Part shown: positions 1 to 12,697 of the stretch, piece by piece
Numbering within the stretch: position 1 is the first letter of the stretch
How the letters are laid out: every line of letters starts with the position of its first letter
Source of the DNA: Lepas anatifera
Taxonomy: Eukaryota > Arthropoda > Thecostraca > Lepadidae
DNA length: 64,000 bases
Assembly (NCBI GenBank): GCA_034440635.1
Contig: JAOTON010002235.1
Span: 248,001-312,000, forward strand
Reading direction: 5' to 3'
The notes under the pieces: model-generated
What the model was told of the DNA's origin: nothing
The model's input: only the letters and a program-made list of their open reading frames with translations
Database searches by the model: none
Made by a program: the position numbers and the translations under genes

Positions 1-256
1 TCCCCTGAGGGCAGATCTAGAGAGGGAAACATACACTGCTCTATTGTAAGTCTATGGAGCATTCTTTGATCTATGCTGACCTCAATATTGACCTGACATA
101 AAAATTCTTCTTATAAATTCTCTTTGTCTTGTCAAGAGCTTTCGAACGCCGAGCGTAATTTTCCTTTAGCTTTCGTGGGCAACGAGATATGGAGGGGGCG
201 AAAAACGCCTCCAGTGGGGCGCGTCATGCAGGGGACCCCAGCGGGGCGCGTGTTAA
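1..256. mobile_element. Right end of TTAA element, family G (cut by window edge)
   Basis: The segment ends in a C/G-rich terminus followed by TTAA at 253-256. It closely matches the right part of the complete copy at 46386-47411: the same text runs from a 'ctctattgtaagtctatgga' block through 'gagctttcgaacgccg' to the terminus. It contains TGACCT half-site motifs like the other TTAA families. The left end lies outside the window. No coding potential is seen. Confidence 0.75.
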
Positions 257-2366
257 GAGAGACAATTCGAATTTAAATAGACATTACATCATCTTCCAAC
301 TTTACGGGACATTCTAACAGTCGGGAAGTTCACTGGCCCATTGTGTGGTGAAATATTTGGCCTGAACCAAAATATGATGGCATAACACTGATAAAGCAAC
401 TCCAGTGAGTGTGAATGAATTTTTAGCTACATTGGTTCCTGAAATAAATAGAGTTTTCTAAATGCAACGCATCTAGCAGCTCTGACCTATTTTGCCTCTA
501 GTGATCTCAGGATTGGCCTGGAAAAGGTGCTTCAACAATTTGGCTGAAACTTTCGACGAGACTCTGAATTTTTCTCACGTATTTTCTTATCTCCTTGCTT
601 TCTAGTTAGAAGTTGAGGTCTTTTCTCCTGACAAAGGTGGTTCATACCTGCTACCGGGACGATGGTTTAGGCACTGTTCCATACATGTGCCGCGCAATTT
701 CCGCTGCATTCTACAGGAATTTTGCTGTCCATGCAGGCCACCTCGTATTGACATAAAAAATGTACGGGGCGCCTACTTTGATCTAAGGGGCTAACAATCC
801 GTTTCGATCATCCACCCCTTCAAACTACCCGTTGGATCTGTGCTTAGCATGACCAGGGTTTGATTAAGGTATAAATAAAATGTTTATTGAAATTTTCTCG
901 GGTGACTTTATGGCTTTGAGAAGTTTGCTGACTTCTTACGACGGATGTCTAGCCTACTCAGACTGCTGCCAATTAAAGTACATATATCTATATGGGACCA
1001 GGTTCAGTGAACTTAGCAATGGTGACCTGACCTCGGATGACTTGAAACTTAATTTTTTCACGAAAATGCAAAAAAAGCTGGGAATATGTTCTTCCAAGTA
1101 GGTAGATGAGATTGCCCACCGCCGATTTTCTTCAGCCGTGGAAATACCTGAGGCGTGTGTTCAAATAACTCTCGCCCTGGACAAGCACTAAGGCCACATG
1201 CTCGCTAATCTGAAAATAACTATTTTTTCGTCCGCGAAAGATTTGTTTGTGAAATCCTTCCCGTCTCAAACGGCCTAAGTTATCCTGACCATTCAGGGTA
1301 CACGTGTTTGTGGCTTGTTATGGGAATGGATTTCAATGCCACCGTTTGTACGTGCGTCCCTGGACGTCCGCGCTGTACGTAATTGGGCTGACAGCGCGGT
1401 ATTGTTCACTTCAAACAGCTCGTTTTCTTTAATGAGCCTTCCACCAGCCAAGGCCCGTGCTCGTGGAGTGTCCATGGGCATGCCATGACGCTGAATAACA
1501 AACCCTGGGCTCCGCACTCGGCTTTAGTGGTGCTAAGTCGGAGTAATTACAAATCGACTTCTTAATCAGTACCAATTTGCATTTAGCCTCCATTATTGAA
1601 AAATGCCCGATCGGATGATGTGTCCAAGCAATTACGCATGGTGAGACCACTAATATGTGGTCCAACCCCTACGTACAATCAAGATACCAACTACGGGTAG
1701 CTGTTCTGAATATCGAAGCATTGGGTATCAACAAAACACAAGATGATGTTACACTTCATAGTAAAAAAGTTGAGGTGTAAATCGACACTAAAAACACGAC
1801 TTCGATACGACGACCGAGATGTGTCCGAAAAATTAAAGCCTGGCCGATCGGTTCCCGATTTGGAATCAGCAGATTTGTTTCGGACGCCGATGGGTTCTCG
1901 CTCCGATTGGCATCTCTAATCGTCTCCTGTCTTCCGTGCGGGCTGGGGTTGGGCTGGGTTAACCTGGGTCCGCTCCTCGAAGACAATCGTCGCCGTCGGC
2001 CGTTGAGGCAGGCCCCAACCGGTTTGTATTGCCTCCGATGGAGATTCGCGAGGTCGACAGTTAACAACACTATACCAGGCTAAGCATAATGACAACAGAT
2101 GTGTATCTGGGGTATTTCACATTAACTTCGTGCGTGTGAAAACATTCAATTAGAGGAGGGTGACGTGTGGACCCAGTTTTCTCGGGCATGGGAACTAAAA
2201 GTATCAGCTATCATGAGCTAATTGACGGGAAAACACCACTTTCCGTGCGGTGATGTATTTTGCGTACTTGGGTCCTCCTCCTGGATATTTTGCAGGCCAA
2301 ACACGCTTGGACAGCCACGGCTGCAAGCACAAAAAACGATGCCAGTTTGCGTACTACCAGGTAAAT
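257..2366. other. Non-coding stretch, no gene recognised
   Basis: No exon, RNA gene or intact repeat is recognised. A short AGGTCA/TGACCT-rich patch around 1015-1080 resembles the internal part of the TTAA elements in reverse orientation but has no TTAA termini, so it may be a decayed remnant. Open frames here are short and resemble no family. Confidence 0.5.
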
Positions 2367-3114
2367 CCAATCACCCTTTTTCCCTATCGTTGGCCATTGT
2401 TCGAATTGGCAAATCACGTTGAACGTGTTGTTCCCCAGTCAGCAGTAGCTGATTGTGCAACAATATCTTGCACCTCTTTCAGGGAAGTGCCGACCGCTGA
2501 AGTGAGGGAGGCGTCAGCGTTCAGGGAGGCGTGGGAACAGGGGTCATGGGGGTCATGACCTCCGATGTTCAAGATCTTAATCATTAATCCTGTGACGCTG
2601 ACTTGTGTGTGTATTGGTGTTTTAGGACGCTTTCAGCAACTGGGCTATACGCGCCCACCATTACCATGAAAAACATGGTAAATTACCATGAAATGGTACA
2701 TTACCATTTTTTATGGTATGTGGTAATTTCCTGTTTTATGTAATGGGGCATGATTTTTCATGTTTTTCATGGTAATGGTAATTTACCATTTCATGGTAAT
2801 TTACCATGTTTTTCATGGTAATGGTGGGCGCGTATAGCCCAGTTGCTGAAAGCGCCCTAAAACACCAATCACACACAAGTCAGCGTCACAGGATTAATGG
2901 ATAAGATCTTGAACATCGGAGGTCATGACCTCCATGACCCCTGTTCCCACGCCTCCCTGAACGCTGACGCCTCCCTCACTTCAGCGGTCGGCACTTTCCT
3001 GAAAGAGGTGCAAGATATTGTTGCACGATCAGCTACTGCTGACTGGGGAACAACACGTTCAACGTGATTTGCCAATTCGAACAATGACCAAAGATAGGGA
3101 AAAAGGGTGATTGG
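2367..3114. repeat. Long foldback (inverted repeat), about 0.75 kb
   Basis: The left arm starts at 2367 (ccaatcaccctttttcccta) and the right arm ends at 3114 with its reverse complement. Almost the whole of 2367-2690 is repeated inverted in 2790-3114, with only scattered mismatches and small indels. The centre, about 2650-2830, is built from short self-complementary ATGGTAA/TTACCAT words. The transcript would fold into one long hairpin. It is probably a foldback or MITE-like element. No clear target-site duplication was found at the ends, and no protein is encoded. Confidence 0.85.
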
Positions 3115-4149
3115 AAAACGGCTTCAAAATACACATCTGCCTCCTAATTTCTGGATACACGTATGAGCGCATATGCCGTGCTACACCGCCAAAAGTGCTG
3201 CTTTATCGTAGTAGCCATCACCATTGTGGAATGATTGTAAAAAATGATATGTGTCAGCGGCTCCATCCCCATGCCAGACCCATGGTCCCTCCCTAATACC
3301 GCGCTGTCGGCGGTTGGCGGAAACTGAAAACCGATCCAGAGGTGGATCCAGGAGGTCGGATTGGAGGATCGAACCACTCCCCCAAATTCCTCCAATGCTC
3401 ATAGTAATCACACAGTTGAAGCTATTCAAGGTAAAGGTGCGGTGGAGTTGAGCCCCTAGCCCCCTACCCCTCAAATGAAAGTCTGGATCCGCCATTGAAA
3501 GAAAGGGAATCGTGTGAAAGTCTCTGGTTCTGGTAGTGTGATGACAAAATGCACAAATTTTTTACATAAAGTCAGGTAAGGTCTGCCTCGGGTTTTCCGA
3601 AACTGGCTTGCGTTGACAAAAGGTCATACTGCTGAAAACATTTTTCCACATTTTCCCACATGAGTCTGAAGTCATGTGCACCAAATCCAATGACCAAGAA
3701 ATCAAAACTGCTTGGTGACGTTTTCAAATCATTATGGTTTTGCGTACTCCATGCAAAATTCCGAGGAGAGGCTCGTCTCTTGTATTTTTTGTAGCTGGGG
3801 ATCATTCACCGGTATGGTTTACTCAAACGGATTATTCGCAACGGTTTTCCTGCATCAGCTTGCAACATCCAAGGCAAACAGATAATCACGTTTGGTTGAT
3901 AAATTATTTACCCACATAATTTTCAGTTTAAATAGGGAGTTGAGACAAGTCACTTAAACGGGTTATCTGAGTCAACTTAGCCAAACGGCAGAGGCATTTA
4001 ATGCAGTCTGTTCCAACATGCAAAATTCGAGCCAAATAGGACAACACTCTTGGTTCACATGTCCACACTCTAACCATGAACGTAGGTTTATCAATAGACA
4101 TTGTGTCTAAAAGTAACAAAACGTTACAATATATTGGCACAAGCACTCT
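3115..4149. other. Non-coding stretch with possible small MITE
   Basis: No gene is recognised. Positions 3333-3497 are bounded by inverted 'ggatcc' motifs (gtggatccagga on the left, tctggatccgcc on the right), which suggests a small MITE-like insertion. Its ends are imperfect and no target duplication is visible. Confidence 0.4.
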
Positions 4150-4795
4150 CCTTGAGGCTTTGAGGTTGCTAGGGGCCGTCCTTGGGACTGAGGCTCGGGT
4201 GTGGCAGTAGACGGAGCCGTCCTTGTGGGTGAGGCTGGGGTGAGGCAGTGGACAGGGGCGTCCATGTTGGTTAGGTAGGTGCGGCAGTGGACGGGGCCGT
4301 CCTGTTGTTTTGCTTTTCTTTTGGGCGAGGCTGGGGTGAGGCAGTGGATGGGACCGCCCTTGTGGGTGAGGCTGGAGTGAGGCATTGGATGGGACCGTCC
4401 TTGTTGGTTAGGTTAGGGTGCAGCAGTGGCTGGGTCCATCCTTGTTGGTTAGTTCAGTGTGCAGCAGTGTAGGGGACCGTCCTTGTGGGTGAGGCTGGGG
4501 TGAGGCAGTGGATGGGACCGTCCTTGTGGGTGAGGCTGGGGTGAGGCGGGACGATGTTTGGCTGGTGAGGCGGGACGGACCGTCTTGGGGATGATGGGGT
4601 GAGGCAGGGATGGGACGTCCGTTGGTGGGGTGAGGCAGTAGATGGGACCGTCCTTGTGAGTGAGACTGGGGTGAGGCAGTGGACCGGACCGTCCTTGGTT
4701 GGGGTGAGGCAATGGACAGGGCCGTCCTTAGTTGGGTTGGGGTGAGACAGTGGATCGGACCGTCCTTGGGACTGAGGCTGGGGTGCGACAGCAGG
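4150..4795. repeat. Minisatellite, unit about 42-44 bp
   Basis: Degenerate tandem copies of a unit containing gtgaggctggggtgaggcag, tgg and gggaccgtccttg run through this interval. Unit length varies slightly because of small indels. Several long overlapping open frames on the minus strand are repeat artefacts rich in Pro, Ser, Thr and His. The array is not adjacent to any exon found here. Confidence 0.85.
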
Positions 4796-5283
4796 AGCCG
4801 TGGAGGCACTCATAGGTGACGACCGTGCGAGCGAGGCCGGCTGCCGCCAACGTCGTCACCGCACGCCAAACGCCGCGCTTTCTCCATCGATCCGCTGCGG
4901 CCCGGCCAAACGGTCGCCGCTCATGTTCTACTACATATATGATTACAGACCGAGCCAGAGGCGCTTCCGGCCCGTTCTTACCAACGTACCAGCCTCGCCT
5001 CGCCTCATACAGAACAGAAGTGTGCCTCACACAAAAGGCTGGAGGTGTTTCCTACCCCGTGTCAGCCGATAACCAACGGCAAAGACCCTAGCGTAGATGT
5101 TTTATGGACACATGGAAATGGTGGAAAAATCAACAGTCCTAACCAGCCTTATGGTATAAGCAGCTGTAATTAAATAGGAAAAACTTTGAATTATAATAAC
5201 TAATATCAACAGAAAAAGAATAGCCCTCAAAGAGCTGCTTTATAGCTTTTTGAAATAAAACTTTCCATGGCTATATTGGATAC

Positions 5284-6653
5284 TAAACCTCGCCCGTACG
5301 GGGGCTGTTACACCCCCTACGGTTTTTCAAGAATTGAAAGAGAGCTTTCTAAGTTAGAGTCTTGAAATTTTGTATAGCCTTTAGGGCATTCATTGCGTAC
5401 GTTTTTGAAAAAAATCCTTCCTTTTTGAAGGTCGCAGAGTTATGACCTCAGGACTGGAGGCATGTGAGGGTCATTTGGGCGCTTGTACCTGTTTTCACGT
5501 GAATGCTCCAGACTTTCATCGCTCTTTCTAGCATTTGTTCATGAACTAGCCCAGAATACTTTCTTCCAGTCTTTGAGGACCACCCCTACTAGTTAAAATT
5601 CATTAACTTTGTTGACCTCCGCTGACTTTGATTTGACCTTGTGTGACCTCAGCGATAACTCTGCTTCGACTAAGGACTACAGATGCGTGTTTCAAGCCGG
5701 TATTTCTAAATGAGATAGCCACTGAATTAGTTGACTTGTGTCCGATACTAACTTAACCTTTTAGACCTGTGACCTTATTTGACCTTGAAATGGGTGTAAG
5801 CAATAACAGATGATGATGAAAGCACTTTCCTGGTGAAAATGATACAGAATGGCTTATGAATAGTCAAATTGAATGATATGGACACTAAACTAGTTGATTT
5901 GCATCCTATATTGACTTGACCTTTTTCGACTTTCGACCTCATTTGACCTTGGAGGGGGGTACCAGCAATAACAGATGATGAAGCAAGCTTTTACCTGACC
6001 TCCCACGTTACCCAGACAGGTCACATAGGTTTATAGCATATAAGTCAAAGCACAGATCGTGATTGTTTACTCTCGTGGCTATTTAAAATACTGGTCAAAA
6101 GCAGCTAGAGTGTCATAACAGACGCAAATCAGGTATTGACCTGACCTGGAAGTTGACCTTATGACCTGAGATTTTGATTGCAGAAACCTTTGCCGCTGTT
6201 TTGAAGTGCTAGATTCTTAATTGAGCGTCAAAAACTATCCACTGGGAGTGAAAATTAGACATATCGGGCAATTTTTACTTGTAACGGTCAGTCGCCTTGG
6301 ACCTTTGACCTCACCTCTTGCATGACCTAGATGGACCACATAGGTGTACTGTACAGTATATGCATCGAGACGTGAATGTTGGCTTGGCAATTTAATGACC
6401 ATACAAATGTGATGTGTGACAGAACGGCAAAATGCGCCGGAAAAGGGCAAAAATCAGGTCATTGACCTAACCTGGAAGGTTATCTTATCACCTAAGGTTT
6501 TAAAAAAATATCAATCGTGCTTACTCGTGAGGACCAACACGCTGGTTTTTACTGCAAACCTCTGCGTCTATTAGGGGCCAATCGCGAGGGGGAGGGGTTG
6601 CAACCCCCGCAGGACGAGTGAAGGTGGTGAAAACCCGACTAAGTACGAGGGTG
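5284..6653. mobile_element. Decayed TTAA-type element, family J
   Basis: The left end resembles TTAACCCTCGCCCC termini but reads CTAAACCTCGCCCG, and a facing C/G block carries gggggc and cacccccta. The right end (about 6580-6653) has the matching G-rich block, and 'gagtgaaggtggtg' resembles the right terminus of the copy at 49837-50839. The interior is full of TGACCT/AGGTCA motifs. Both TTAA sites have mutated, so the boundaries are approximate. It is non-coding. Confidence 0.5.
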
Positions 6654-8063
6654 AAAATTTTCAAAAAAAACATAAAACTACAAAAGCAGTATAGGCTATG
6701 AAAACAAAAACAAACACATCAAAGCTGAAATGAATATATGAAATCCAACCACAGCATAGCCCGAATCAGAAACACCTAGGTAACAATGGTGAGATCATTG
6801 AACTCCTTATGGTTTTTAGATTGCGTTATCCGACTCACTTCGTCTAAGTAAAACACCGCGTGAACAGGTGTTCGTGGCCGAGCACCGTGTGTGCCGTTTA
6901 AATACGCCGAGCGTTACCAAACACCGTCAGAATGTAGTGATACTGTGCCGCAGGGCCGTGCCTGCGATGATACTGTACCGCCGACCAGGCGCCGCCATGG
7001 CGGCAGTGCAGTCGGCGGGGGGGCGGCGAATAGCCAACCTGCGAGTTCTCGGAAATCCCGCGAAACGTTTGACGCCTCAGAACGACATAAACACATAAAA
7101 CCTAGAGTTTCAGCTATGGCGTGATGACCTGTGACCAGAAGCGTAGCCAGGATTCGGCCAGGGAGAGGGGCGATGGTCGTCTGAGGTTTGCCTTACGAGT
7201 TCGGGGCATTTTCACCATATCGTATTTTGACGTTAACCTTTGTAAGTTGTTATGCCCGTTTATGTATACCATACCTACTTGACCAAACTTCAACTTCTTA
7301 CAGAGTGTGATGTTTGGATCAATCGATCTAAATTACCGTGGATAAATACGTTTTTCATACAGTCAATAAATTCGATGAAGATTTGGTTCCCTATTCCTTA
7401 ATAGATAAGCCCTGGCGGATCCAAGGGGAGAGGCAAAGGGGTCATGGCCCCCTCCAAAGCCTAAACTAGTATCTTTTGGCCCCTCTTCCCAAAAGGAACC
7501 AATTTTGGCCGTTATCTTAAAAAAATGTCATGTTTCGTGACTTTTTTCTCGATTTAGTCCCCAAGACGTTGGTTTTACCCCCCTCCCCCACTAGCTCCTG
7601 GATCCTCTAATGTGGATAAGCGTACACTAACGACCTGTGCCATTCAGGCCTTCTTCAAATTCAAAGCCCCTATTAGCACCCTTGTTTGGTCTCGATGTCA
7701 CCGGTGCCGGAATAAGAGCATGTGAAAAAGGCCTGGATTACGCTTTCGATTGGGCCGGTGGCACTGTAATTTCTGCAGAGGATCCGGCGTTGGAGTCCAC
7801 CTAGAGGCAGGGTTCGGCGTCTTGTCTAAACCCACGTCTAGCTTACTCCCAGCGTGCGTCATGGATTGGAAACTGGATTCGATCCCCGATCATTTACATT
7901 CTTTGATTCGGCTTGCGCCGTTTTCTCTTAGCTGTTTTGTTCCGATTATTAGGAGGAGTAATTTCTATATACTGAGGAATACGGCTATGGAGTGATCTAG
8001 GCAAAATCTGAAGTTTGTGGGTTTTGCGTCGATTGTTTAGACAATGACAGCATGGATCGGATC
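6654..8063. other. Non-coding stretch
   Basis: No gene, RNA or complete repeat is recognised. A segment near 7412-7600 is bounded by 'ggcggatcca' and 'ctggatcctc', like the possible MITE near 3333, and could be another degraded small insertion. Confidence 0.35.
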
Positions 8064-8913
8064 TTAACACGCGCATTGACGGGGGCGGGTACCCGCCCCC
8101 CTCGGGTTTTTCGGAGATAGTAGAAAAACGGCGGCGCGTAGCGCCGCCGTACTTGGTATACCTTTTTCTTCATCATTTTTACAACTTCTGTGAAAATTTT
8201 AAGGTTAGGTCATCCCAGGTCAGGTCACCAGTACAGGTCAAGTGACCCGACCTCAAAAAAAGTTTAAGATAGGATAAGTCGGAGCAGGGTGAACTTATCC
8301 GATTGAAACTCATATCACATAATGGCCCCACTGAGTTCTCTAACATATGTTCCGGTATTTTTGATATCGGTGACCTAAGGTCAGGTACGAGGCATGACCT
8401 CTCCATTGGAAATACATGGGAAAAATGGTTTTTACGGAATAACTCAATAACGGATGGTGATAGAGCATTTATTTTAGCTGCATTAGACTCGCCTGGGCTT
8501 TGCGGTTCTAATGATATGCATTTTATATAATTTGAGCCTGACCTGACCTCAGGTCAGGTCAAATCCTTGATTTGACCTAGCAAGGTCAAATTATATATCA
8601 TTCGATTCGGCTTGCTAAGAGGATTCATATAGTTTAAGTCGTTTTGCTCTATCTTTACTTGTTGAGATGTAATGCCCGAAAAACTGAATTTTACATGTTA
8701 TCCCTATGACGGGCATGTTTTGACCTCTCGTGACCTTAAATGTGACCTGACAAAAAAATGGTTCAAATGTTTTCGATGGAGAAGTGGATGGGCAGCCGGA
8801 CGCCGTTTACCGTTTTTCGCTACCTACCGTGGTTCTCGAGATCTTAGGGGGGCGGGTACCCGCCCCCCCGTCAATGCGAAGGTGGCTCAGACCCCCGTCA
8901 ATGCGCGTGTTAA
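8064..8913 (+). mobile_element. TTAA element, family E copy 1
   Basis: This 850-bp unit is bounded by TTAA at 8064-8067 and 8910-8913. The left terminus is TTAACACGCGCATTGACGGG and the right terminus is its inverse. A second internal inverted motif, ggcgggtacccgcc, occurs near both ends. The body includes a short GC hairpin (ggcggcgcgtagcgccgcc), a cluster of AGGTCA half-sites at 8207-8240 and a near-palindrome of half-sites at 8539-8561. No transposase is encoded. A TTAA target with inverted termini fits a non-autonomous piggyBac-like element; the superfamily is inferred from the target only. Confidence 0.85.
8207..8222 (+). promoter_or_regulatory. DR4 nuclear-receptor-like site in element E1
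   Basis: AGGTCA-TCCC-AGGTCA is a perfect direct repeat of the nuclear receptor half-site with 4-base spacing. DR4 elements are known targets of RXR/USP heterodimers. The same DR4 with spacer TCTC occurs at the homologous place in other family E copies. Whether any receptor binds here is not known from the sequence. Confidence 0.4.
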
Positions 8914-10320
8914 TTCTTGTGTAGACGTTTTTGATCGTGCTTTGGTTACGAGCCTTGCTGCTCTATTTTGTTACCTTGCAAGCCTTAAGATAGCGTCATA
9001 AATTATATAGCAATAATCAAAATAAGATATTATACATGAGCTATGAATCTGGTTGAAGATCAAATTGGTAGATATTGGGAAACTAAATAGAGAGAACCTA
9101 GAGCATTCATTTTTTAAAGACTGTCTATGCATGAGTGGGATCTTAGGAATTTTTAGAAATCCTTCTTTATTAGTTTTAGAGATTCGCGCCCAAATATTGT
9201 TGCCTGGTAACTGTGGGGTGCCTTGACCATCGATAGCTGCCTTCGGAGTTCCTGTCCCTTCCCTGTGTGAACAGCTTATGGAAATGTTTTTAAGGGATTG
9301 GAAGTAATTAACCAACTTTTCAGTACTTTTGGATTTGATAAAATCATTTTGGAGACATGTTTGAATGTATTAAATCGCCGGCTATGCCCAGGTAATCTAG
9401 GCACTGGGGTCGAAAATAAATAATGAAAGCCGAGTTTTATTTTTCGTGTCTCACAGCCTTACAACGATACCTGTATACCTCTTGGACACCCCTATGCAAC
9501 AAGCTATAGTGATTAAAAAATGTGCGGTACGCTGTGGTGGGGTGATCATATACTTTAAGTGTTTGCAAGTACGAACTGTCATGTTTTTAAATTTTTTGTT
9601 TGGCAGCTTAATAATCAGTTATCATTTTAATGTGCAGTTATCATGTTTATTTCGTGACTATTTGTTAAAGCACCGATATTCGATCATGTTATGGCAAGGG
9701 TCCAAGAACAACCAATTGTGCGTGGAAAGGCTTGCTGATGTGAATAGTACATACAAACATACATATGCAAGCTTTCAGGAGTTCTCACTTATTGACAAGC
9801 ATAAAAGAAGCACCCAGGCCAGTATTAGAGGCCCTCAGACACAAGCAATTGAGGATCCCTCGGTTAGGATTATTAACCTCTGATACTGACCTTTTTATGC
9901 TCATCCTTGACCAGTATCTGGGGTCCCTCACAGCACCTTCCAGAGGCTCATCAAAGCATCACTGGGGGACTCCAGTTCAAAGTTCAAACACCCAATATTT
10001 GTATTCACTACCACTCCAACAAGCCAGCTGTTCAATTGCACGGGGTGGGATCTAGTGTTTGAGGAGCCTTTACCGAGGGCTCAACCAGGCCATCCAGTGC
10101 ACGGAAGCGGGCGGTGCTTACCGAACTGGGCTGCTGTTGGCTACCAAATTAGAACGTTTGCTTCTTGACCCCACGTTTATATTGACTCTGCAGCCGGTAT
10201 CAGTCACTCTGCGTTCACCAGCCTGTGGCCCACGGTAAGGGGCCGCTTGACCCCGATTGAGAAACCCTTAAAACAACACGCTGAGTATCTAGATTGCCAG
10301 ACTGATCTACGGTGGAAATT
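8914..10320. other. Non-coding stretch
   Basis: No gene is recognised. A minus-strand frame at 9315-8971 has a stretch (SCIISYFDYCYIIYDA) faintly like the C-terminal part of LINE reverse transcriptases, but it is too short and isolated to call. The rest shows no organised structure. Confidence 0.4.
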
Positions 10321-10800
10321 TGGGCCTCTTGGCTCGATTCAGGATCCCTGGGACTAACACTCAGGATTCAGGCATTATTTGAGGCTTTGTGTCCGCCGAC
10401 ACCTGAGGTTATGTTTCGTTCATGACGCTTAAATCGGGACCCCGGAAACAAAGTCTCGGGAGGAGGACCTAGAGCCAACATCCGGGGGTCTCTGATACTA
10501 GTACTCAGGGTTCCTAAAATCAACATTCGGAAGAGGACCTCTTATATCGACACTCGGGGTGGGGGCCTGAGGCATATACTCAGGGACCTTGTGAGACGAA
10601 CAAATTTGGGGGCCCTCCTGATACTCTTGCTCGGAGGCCTCCTGAGACCAGCTGTTGGGGGACCTTTCTGAGGTCGACACTCGGAGGCCCCCTGAGACTA
10701 GGCATCGGCGTGCCTCCTGTGACCAGCAATCGGGCTCCCTAAGACTAACTAACACTTGGATAGTCCCAAGATTAACACTCAGTGTGGAGGGGTGGGGGGG
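10321..10800. repeat. Degenerate minisatellite with gaCACTCGGaggccccCTGAG core
   Basis: Poorly conserved tandem units of about 30 bp run across the interval. Recurring words are 'acactcgg', 'ggcccc(c)tgaga' and 'cctcctgagac'. The C-rich CCCCTGAG core also appears in the larger arrays at 35220-36800 and 58100-59400. It is non-coding. Confidence 0.6.
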
Positions 10801-11045
10801 GCTGAGACAAAAAACTGGGCCCCCTGTGACCTGGGATGGGCTGATCGATGCTTTCGCTTTCCGAGCGGCTGACTCGGGTTAGAAAACCCGCGGAATCCTT
10901 AAGAACAAACCAATTCGATTCCCTAACATTGTTATCATGTGAGAGAACCCGCATTCAAACATACACTTTACCCAGAGAAGCCCAGACATCTCCAAAGGCC
11001 ACATAAGCAGAGCTTCTGATGTACCGGTACTATAAGACGCGTCTT

Positions 11046-11897
11046 TTAACACGCGCATTGACGGGGCCGGGCACCCACCCCCTCGAGTTTTTTTTAAACG
11101 GCGGTGCGTAGCACTGCCGTATTTGGCATATCTTTTTTCTCTTATTATTTTTACAACTTTTGTCAAAATTTTAACTTTAGGTCATCTCAGGTCAAGTCAC
11201 CAGTACAGGTCAAGTGACCTGCCCTCAAAAAAGTTTAAGAGAGCATAAGTCAAGGCGGGGTAAACTTATCCGATTGAAATTCATATCACATAATGGGCCT
11301 ACCGAGTTCTCTCAAATATGTTCCGGTATTTTCTTTATATCGATGACCTAAGATCAGGTACGAGCCACGACCTCTCCATTGGAAATACATGGGAAAAATA
11401 GTTTTAACTGAATAACTTAGTAATGGATCCGCCATAGAGCGTCTATTTCAGCTTCATTAGATTTGTCTTGTCTTTGCAGTTCTAATGGTTTGTATTTTGG
11501 CCTAATTTGATCTTCAACTCACCTCAGGCTAGGTCAAATCACATATTTGGCCTGATTTGACCTAGAAAGGTTATATTATATATCATTCCATTTGGCTCCC
11601 TGCGAGGATTTCAAGGGTCTAAATTGTTTTGCTCTATTTTTACTTGTTCAGATGTGATGACTGAAAACCTTCATTTACATGCTATCCCTATGACGGCATG
11701 TCTTGACCTCTAGTGACCTTAAATGTGACCTGACAAAAAAATGGAACAAATATTTTCCATAGAAAAGTGAATGGGATACCCAATGCCATTTATCGTTTCT
11801 CACTATCTAGCGTGGTTCTCGAGGTCTTAGAGGGGGGCGGGTACCCTCCCCCTGTCAAAGTGAATGTGGACCAGACCCCTATCAATACGTGTGTTAA
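11046..11897 (+). mobile_element. TTAA element, family E copy 2
   Basis: This 852-bp copy has TTAA at 11046-11049 and 11894-11897. It is the same family as 8064-8913 and in the same orientation, but more diverged: the terminal G runs and the GC hairpin are altered. It keeps a DR4 site (AGGTCA-TCTC-AGGTCA) at 11179-11194. No coding sequence is seen. Confidence 0.82.
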
Positions 11898-12697
11898 AAT
11901 AAGTCGCGGTAAATCATAATAGACCGAATCAACAACGGCAAATGCTACAGCTGTGGCGCAAGTGACAACTTTTTTCTGCATGGAGGTCCGGAAATCGCCC
12001 CATGGCGATAGCGCCGATTATTAGCCATATGTGAGGTGTCGCATACATTGGACCAAGGTTTTACACCGAGAGCTGTATCGACAGATTGATGGAGAAACCC
12101 TGTACGGGAAGCGTAAACTCGTTACCACCTGTCGGGGCAGGGGCGTCAATAGGGACTTTTTGGGGCATAAAAAGGACGGATTCTTATCTGATGGTGACTG
12201 GGCAGAGAGGAAAATTCAAACATAAAGGTCGTAATGGAGAACAATTTCGAGTCAGCGTACCTGCGACCAGCTCGAGAATATTTCAGTAGGCCTACGATGA
12301 TACGTGGCACAAAAGACTTAAATAATCTGTTTAGTACCATACCTTTAGGGTGAGCCCTGCATTGGTTGGCCGGTCGGAAATCGTGCAGCCCCAGTCAACC
12401 CACTTTTGACGTCCGTGTGTAGACGTGTCCGTCGACTGCGTAGTACGCGGGACATTTCTGCGGTGGGTGGTAATGGAAATAGTACAATGAGTTGAGCATC
12501 TGGTGTGATACCACTGGAAGATTTTTGTGACCAAAGGCTCATCCCCAAAGACCCCAAAGACAAAGATAATGTTATTTCTTCTTTCTCCCAAAACACTTCA
12601 AATCAAACATCTGCAGTAAAACAGAAAGCGAAACACTATGAAGGACCAACTGATATTTTACAAACAAAGTGTCGTATGCTAACATTTTCAATGAACA
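11898..12697. other. Non-coding stretch
   Basis: No gene, RNA or repeat is recognised. Open frames are short and overlap on both strands without family similarity. Confidence 0.4.

Noticed and set aside
3333..3497. Complete MITE with ggatcc termini
   Set aside because: Termini are imperfect and no target duplication was found, so it is mentioned only as a possibility.
4408..4813. Overlapping minus-strand open frames (87-133 codons) as a Pro/His-rich protein gene
   Set aside because: They are three frames of the same minisatellite; no start context, exon signals or family similarity.
8971..9315. LINE reverse transcriptase fragment on the minus strand
   Set aside because: Only about 16 residues look similar, with no flanking motifs; not enough to call.
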